Shown here: positions 4,739-5,902 of the stretch, piece after piece
Layout of the letters: every line of letters starts with the position of its first letter
Position numbering within the stretch: position 1 is the first letter of the stretch
DNA from: JBGOUJ01 sp041477005
Lineage (GTDB): Bacteria; Acidobacteriota; Terriglobia; Bryobacterales; JACQDG01
DNA length: 5,902 bases
Direction: 5' to 3'
NCBI GenBank assembly: GCA_041477005.1
Contig: JBGOUJ010000496.1
Coordinates: 1 to 5,902 of the forward strand
Notes under the pieces: model-generated
Seen by the model: the letters and a program-made list of their open reading frames with translations, nothing else
Databases searched by the model: none
What the model was told of the DNA's origin: nothing
Translations under genes and position numbers: made by a program

Positions 4739-5902
4739 ATGGAAGGCATGAGAAACACAACCCTGGCATGCGGCGCCGCACTGCTGCTGTTGCTGTGCCT
4801 CGGGGGCGACCGCCGCATCGAGGCCGAGCAGCCGGCGAAAAGGGTCACTCTGGCGCGGGTTCCGAACGGCGGCATTCAGCCCCTTGTTGAAGTCGACGGC
4901 AAGGGCGTGGTCCACCTGATCTATTTCACCGGAGACCCCGGCCACGGCGACCTCTATTACGTGCGGTCGAAGGATGGCGGGGCGACGTTCTCCGAGCCGC
5001 TGCTCGTCAACAGCCACCCGTCGAGCGCCATCGCCACCGGCAACATCCGCGGCGCGCGTCTGGCCATCGGGAGAAACGCGCGCGTCCATGTGGCCTGGAA
5101 CGGCTCGCGTGACGCTGAGCCCAAGGGCCCCGGCGGCCAGCCGCCCATGCTTTACGCGCGGCTCAACGACGCCGGAACCGCCTTCGAGCCGGACCGGAAC
5201 GTGATTCAGTCCGCCTACGGCCTTGACGGCGGCGGCGCGATCGCCGCCGACGGCTCGGGCAACGTCTACGTCCTCTGGCACGCCCCCGCTCCCGGCACAA
5301 AGGGCGAGGATCAACGGCGCGTCTGGCTGGCGCGCTCCACCGACGACGGCAAGACCTTCGAGCGCGAGAAGCCCGCTTTCGAGCAACCCACCGGCGCCTG
5401 CGGCTGCTGCGGCATGAGCGCCTGGGCCGGCGCAAAAGGCCCCGTCTACGTGCTCTACCGCTCGGCCGCCGAGACGGTCCACCGCGACATGTACCTGCTG
5501 GTGTCGCGGGACAAAGGCGCGAGTTTCCAGGGGACTGACGTATCCCCGTGGAACGTCGGCTACTGCGTGATGAGCACCGAGGCTTTCGCTGGAAGCCCAT
5601 CCGGCGCGCTGGCGGCCTGGGAAACCGAAAAGCAGGTCTTCTACGGCCACATCGACCCGGCCAGCGGCAAGATGGCCGCGCCCATCCCGGCGCCCGGTCC
5701 CGCCGACGGCCGCAAGCATCCGGCGGTGGCCGCGAACGCCCAAGGCGAAACGCTGCTCGCCTGGACCGAAGGGATGGGCTGGAACAAAGGCGGATCGCTC
5801 GCCTGGCAAATCTTCGACAAGTCCGGCAAACCGGAAGCCGAAAAGGGGCAGGCCCCCGGCGTTCCCGTATGGAGCCTGATCGCCGCCTTCCCCCGCCCCG
5901 AC
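4739..5902 (+). CDS. Secreted sialidase-like Asp-box (BNR) beta-propeller protein, 3' partial
   Basis: An uninterrupted frame of 388 codons runs off the right edge. It starts with a signal peptide (basic MRNTT, then ALLLLLCLGG), so the product is exported. Three Asp-boxes (S-x-D-x-G-x-T/S-F) are visible: SKDGGATF (77-84), STDDGKTF (200-207) and SRDKGASF (256-263). These mark blades of a sialidase-type six-bladed propeller. A cysteine cluster ACGCCGM lies at 220-226, and HVAWNGSRD, VYVLWHAP and LLAWTEGMGWN are typical propeller strands. Such proteins are often auto-labelled exo-alpha-sialidase, but the FRIP motif and arginine triad are not evident, so sialidase activity is unproven; the propeller could bind another glycan or partner. 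Start: ATG 4739 has GGGGAG ten bases upstream; ATG 4748, in frame, gives a cleaner signal peptide but puts GGAAGG only one base away. The gene follows rmuC by one base. An open frame of 391 codons on the other strand is an antisense shadow. Confidence 0.87.
   Translation, partial: MEGMRNTTLACGAALLLLLCLGGDRRIEAEQPAKRVTLARVPNGGIQPLVEVDGKGVVHLIYFTGDPGHGDLYYVRSKDGGATFSEPLLVNSHPSSAIATGNIRGARLAIGRNARVHVAWNGSRDAEPKGPGGQPPMLYARLNDAGTAFEPDRNVIQSAYGLDGGGAIAADGSGNVYVLWHAPAPGTKGEDQRRVWLARSTDDGKTFEREKPAFEQPTGACGCCGMSAWAGAKGPVYVLYRSAAETVHRDMYLLVSRDKGASFQGTDVSPWNVGYCVMSTEAFAGSPSGALAAWETEKQVFYGHIDPASGKMAAPIPAPGPADGRKHPAVAANAQGETLLAWTEGMGWNKGGSLAWQIFDKSGKPEAEKGQAPGVPVWSLIAAFPRPD

Noticed and set aside
4634..5809. 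391-codon open frame on the minus strand
   Set aside because: The plus strand here encodes a signal peptide and three Asp-boxes in one frame that runs off the window. The minus frame has no recognisable motif.

Overview
The window looks like a high-GC chromosome segment from an Acidobacteriota bacterium, most likely of the Solibacter/Bryobacter type. This rests on recognised family features: an Oar/carboxypeptidase-regulatory-like TonB-dependent receptor tail, a DUF3052 protein, a Tat-targeted URO-D-family protein and a secreted Asp-box (BNR) protein with a CGCCG motif, all in strongly G/C-ending codons. The assignment is inference from gene content; no rRNA or other phylogenetic marker is present.

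Layout. (1) Positions 2-586 (+) hold the C-terminal ~194 residues of a TonB-dependent outer-membrane receptor, cut by the window's left edge. (2) Positions 587-1660 are about 1.1 kb without a convincing full gene, with visibly weaker codon bias. Inside it lies a decayed, frameshifted fragment of a TIR-domain protein on the minus strand (about 748-940) and a possible 78-codon small CXXC protein (1186-1422, +). (3) Positions 1661-2068 (-) encode an intact DUF3052 protein with a strong Shine-Dalgarno. Its upstream region carries an imperfect inverted repeat (2176-2244) of the dispersed 'cgccaagacgccaag/gcgaagaacgcaaag' type. (4) Positions 2326-3258 (+) encode a Tat-signal URO-D/methyltransferase-superfamily protein. 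(5) Positions 3448-4737 (+) encode RmuC. (6) One base later, a secreted sialidase-like Asp-box protein begins and runs off the right edge (4739-5902).

The genes do not form one clear pathway. rmuC and the sialidase-like gene are probably co-transcribed because they nearly touch, though their functions (DNA maintenance and an exported propeller) do not obviously connect. The DUF3052 gene and the URO-D gene are divergently oriented and share the repeat-bearing 257-base intergenic region. The least ordinary signal is the TIR-domain relic between the receptor and the DUF3052 gene. It suggests that a signalling or defence-type gene was once here and has been lost. I see no intact novel system in this window.
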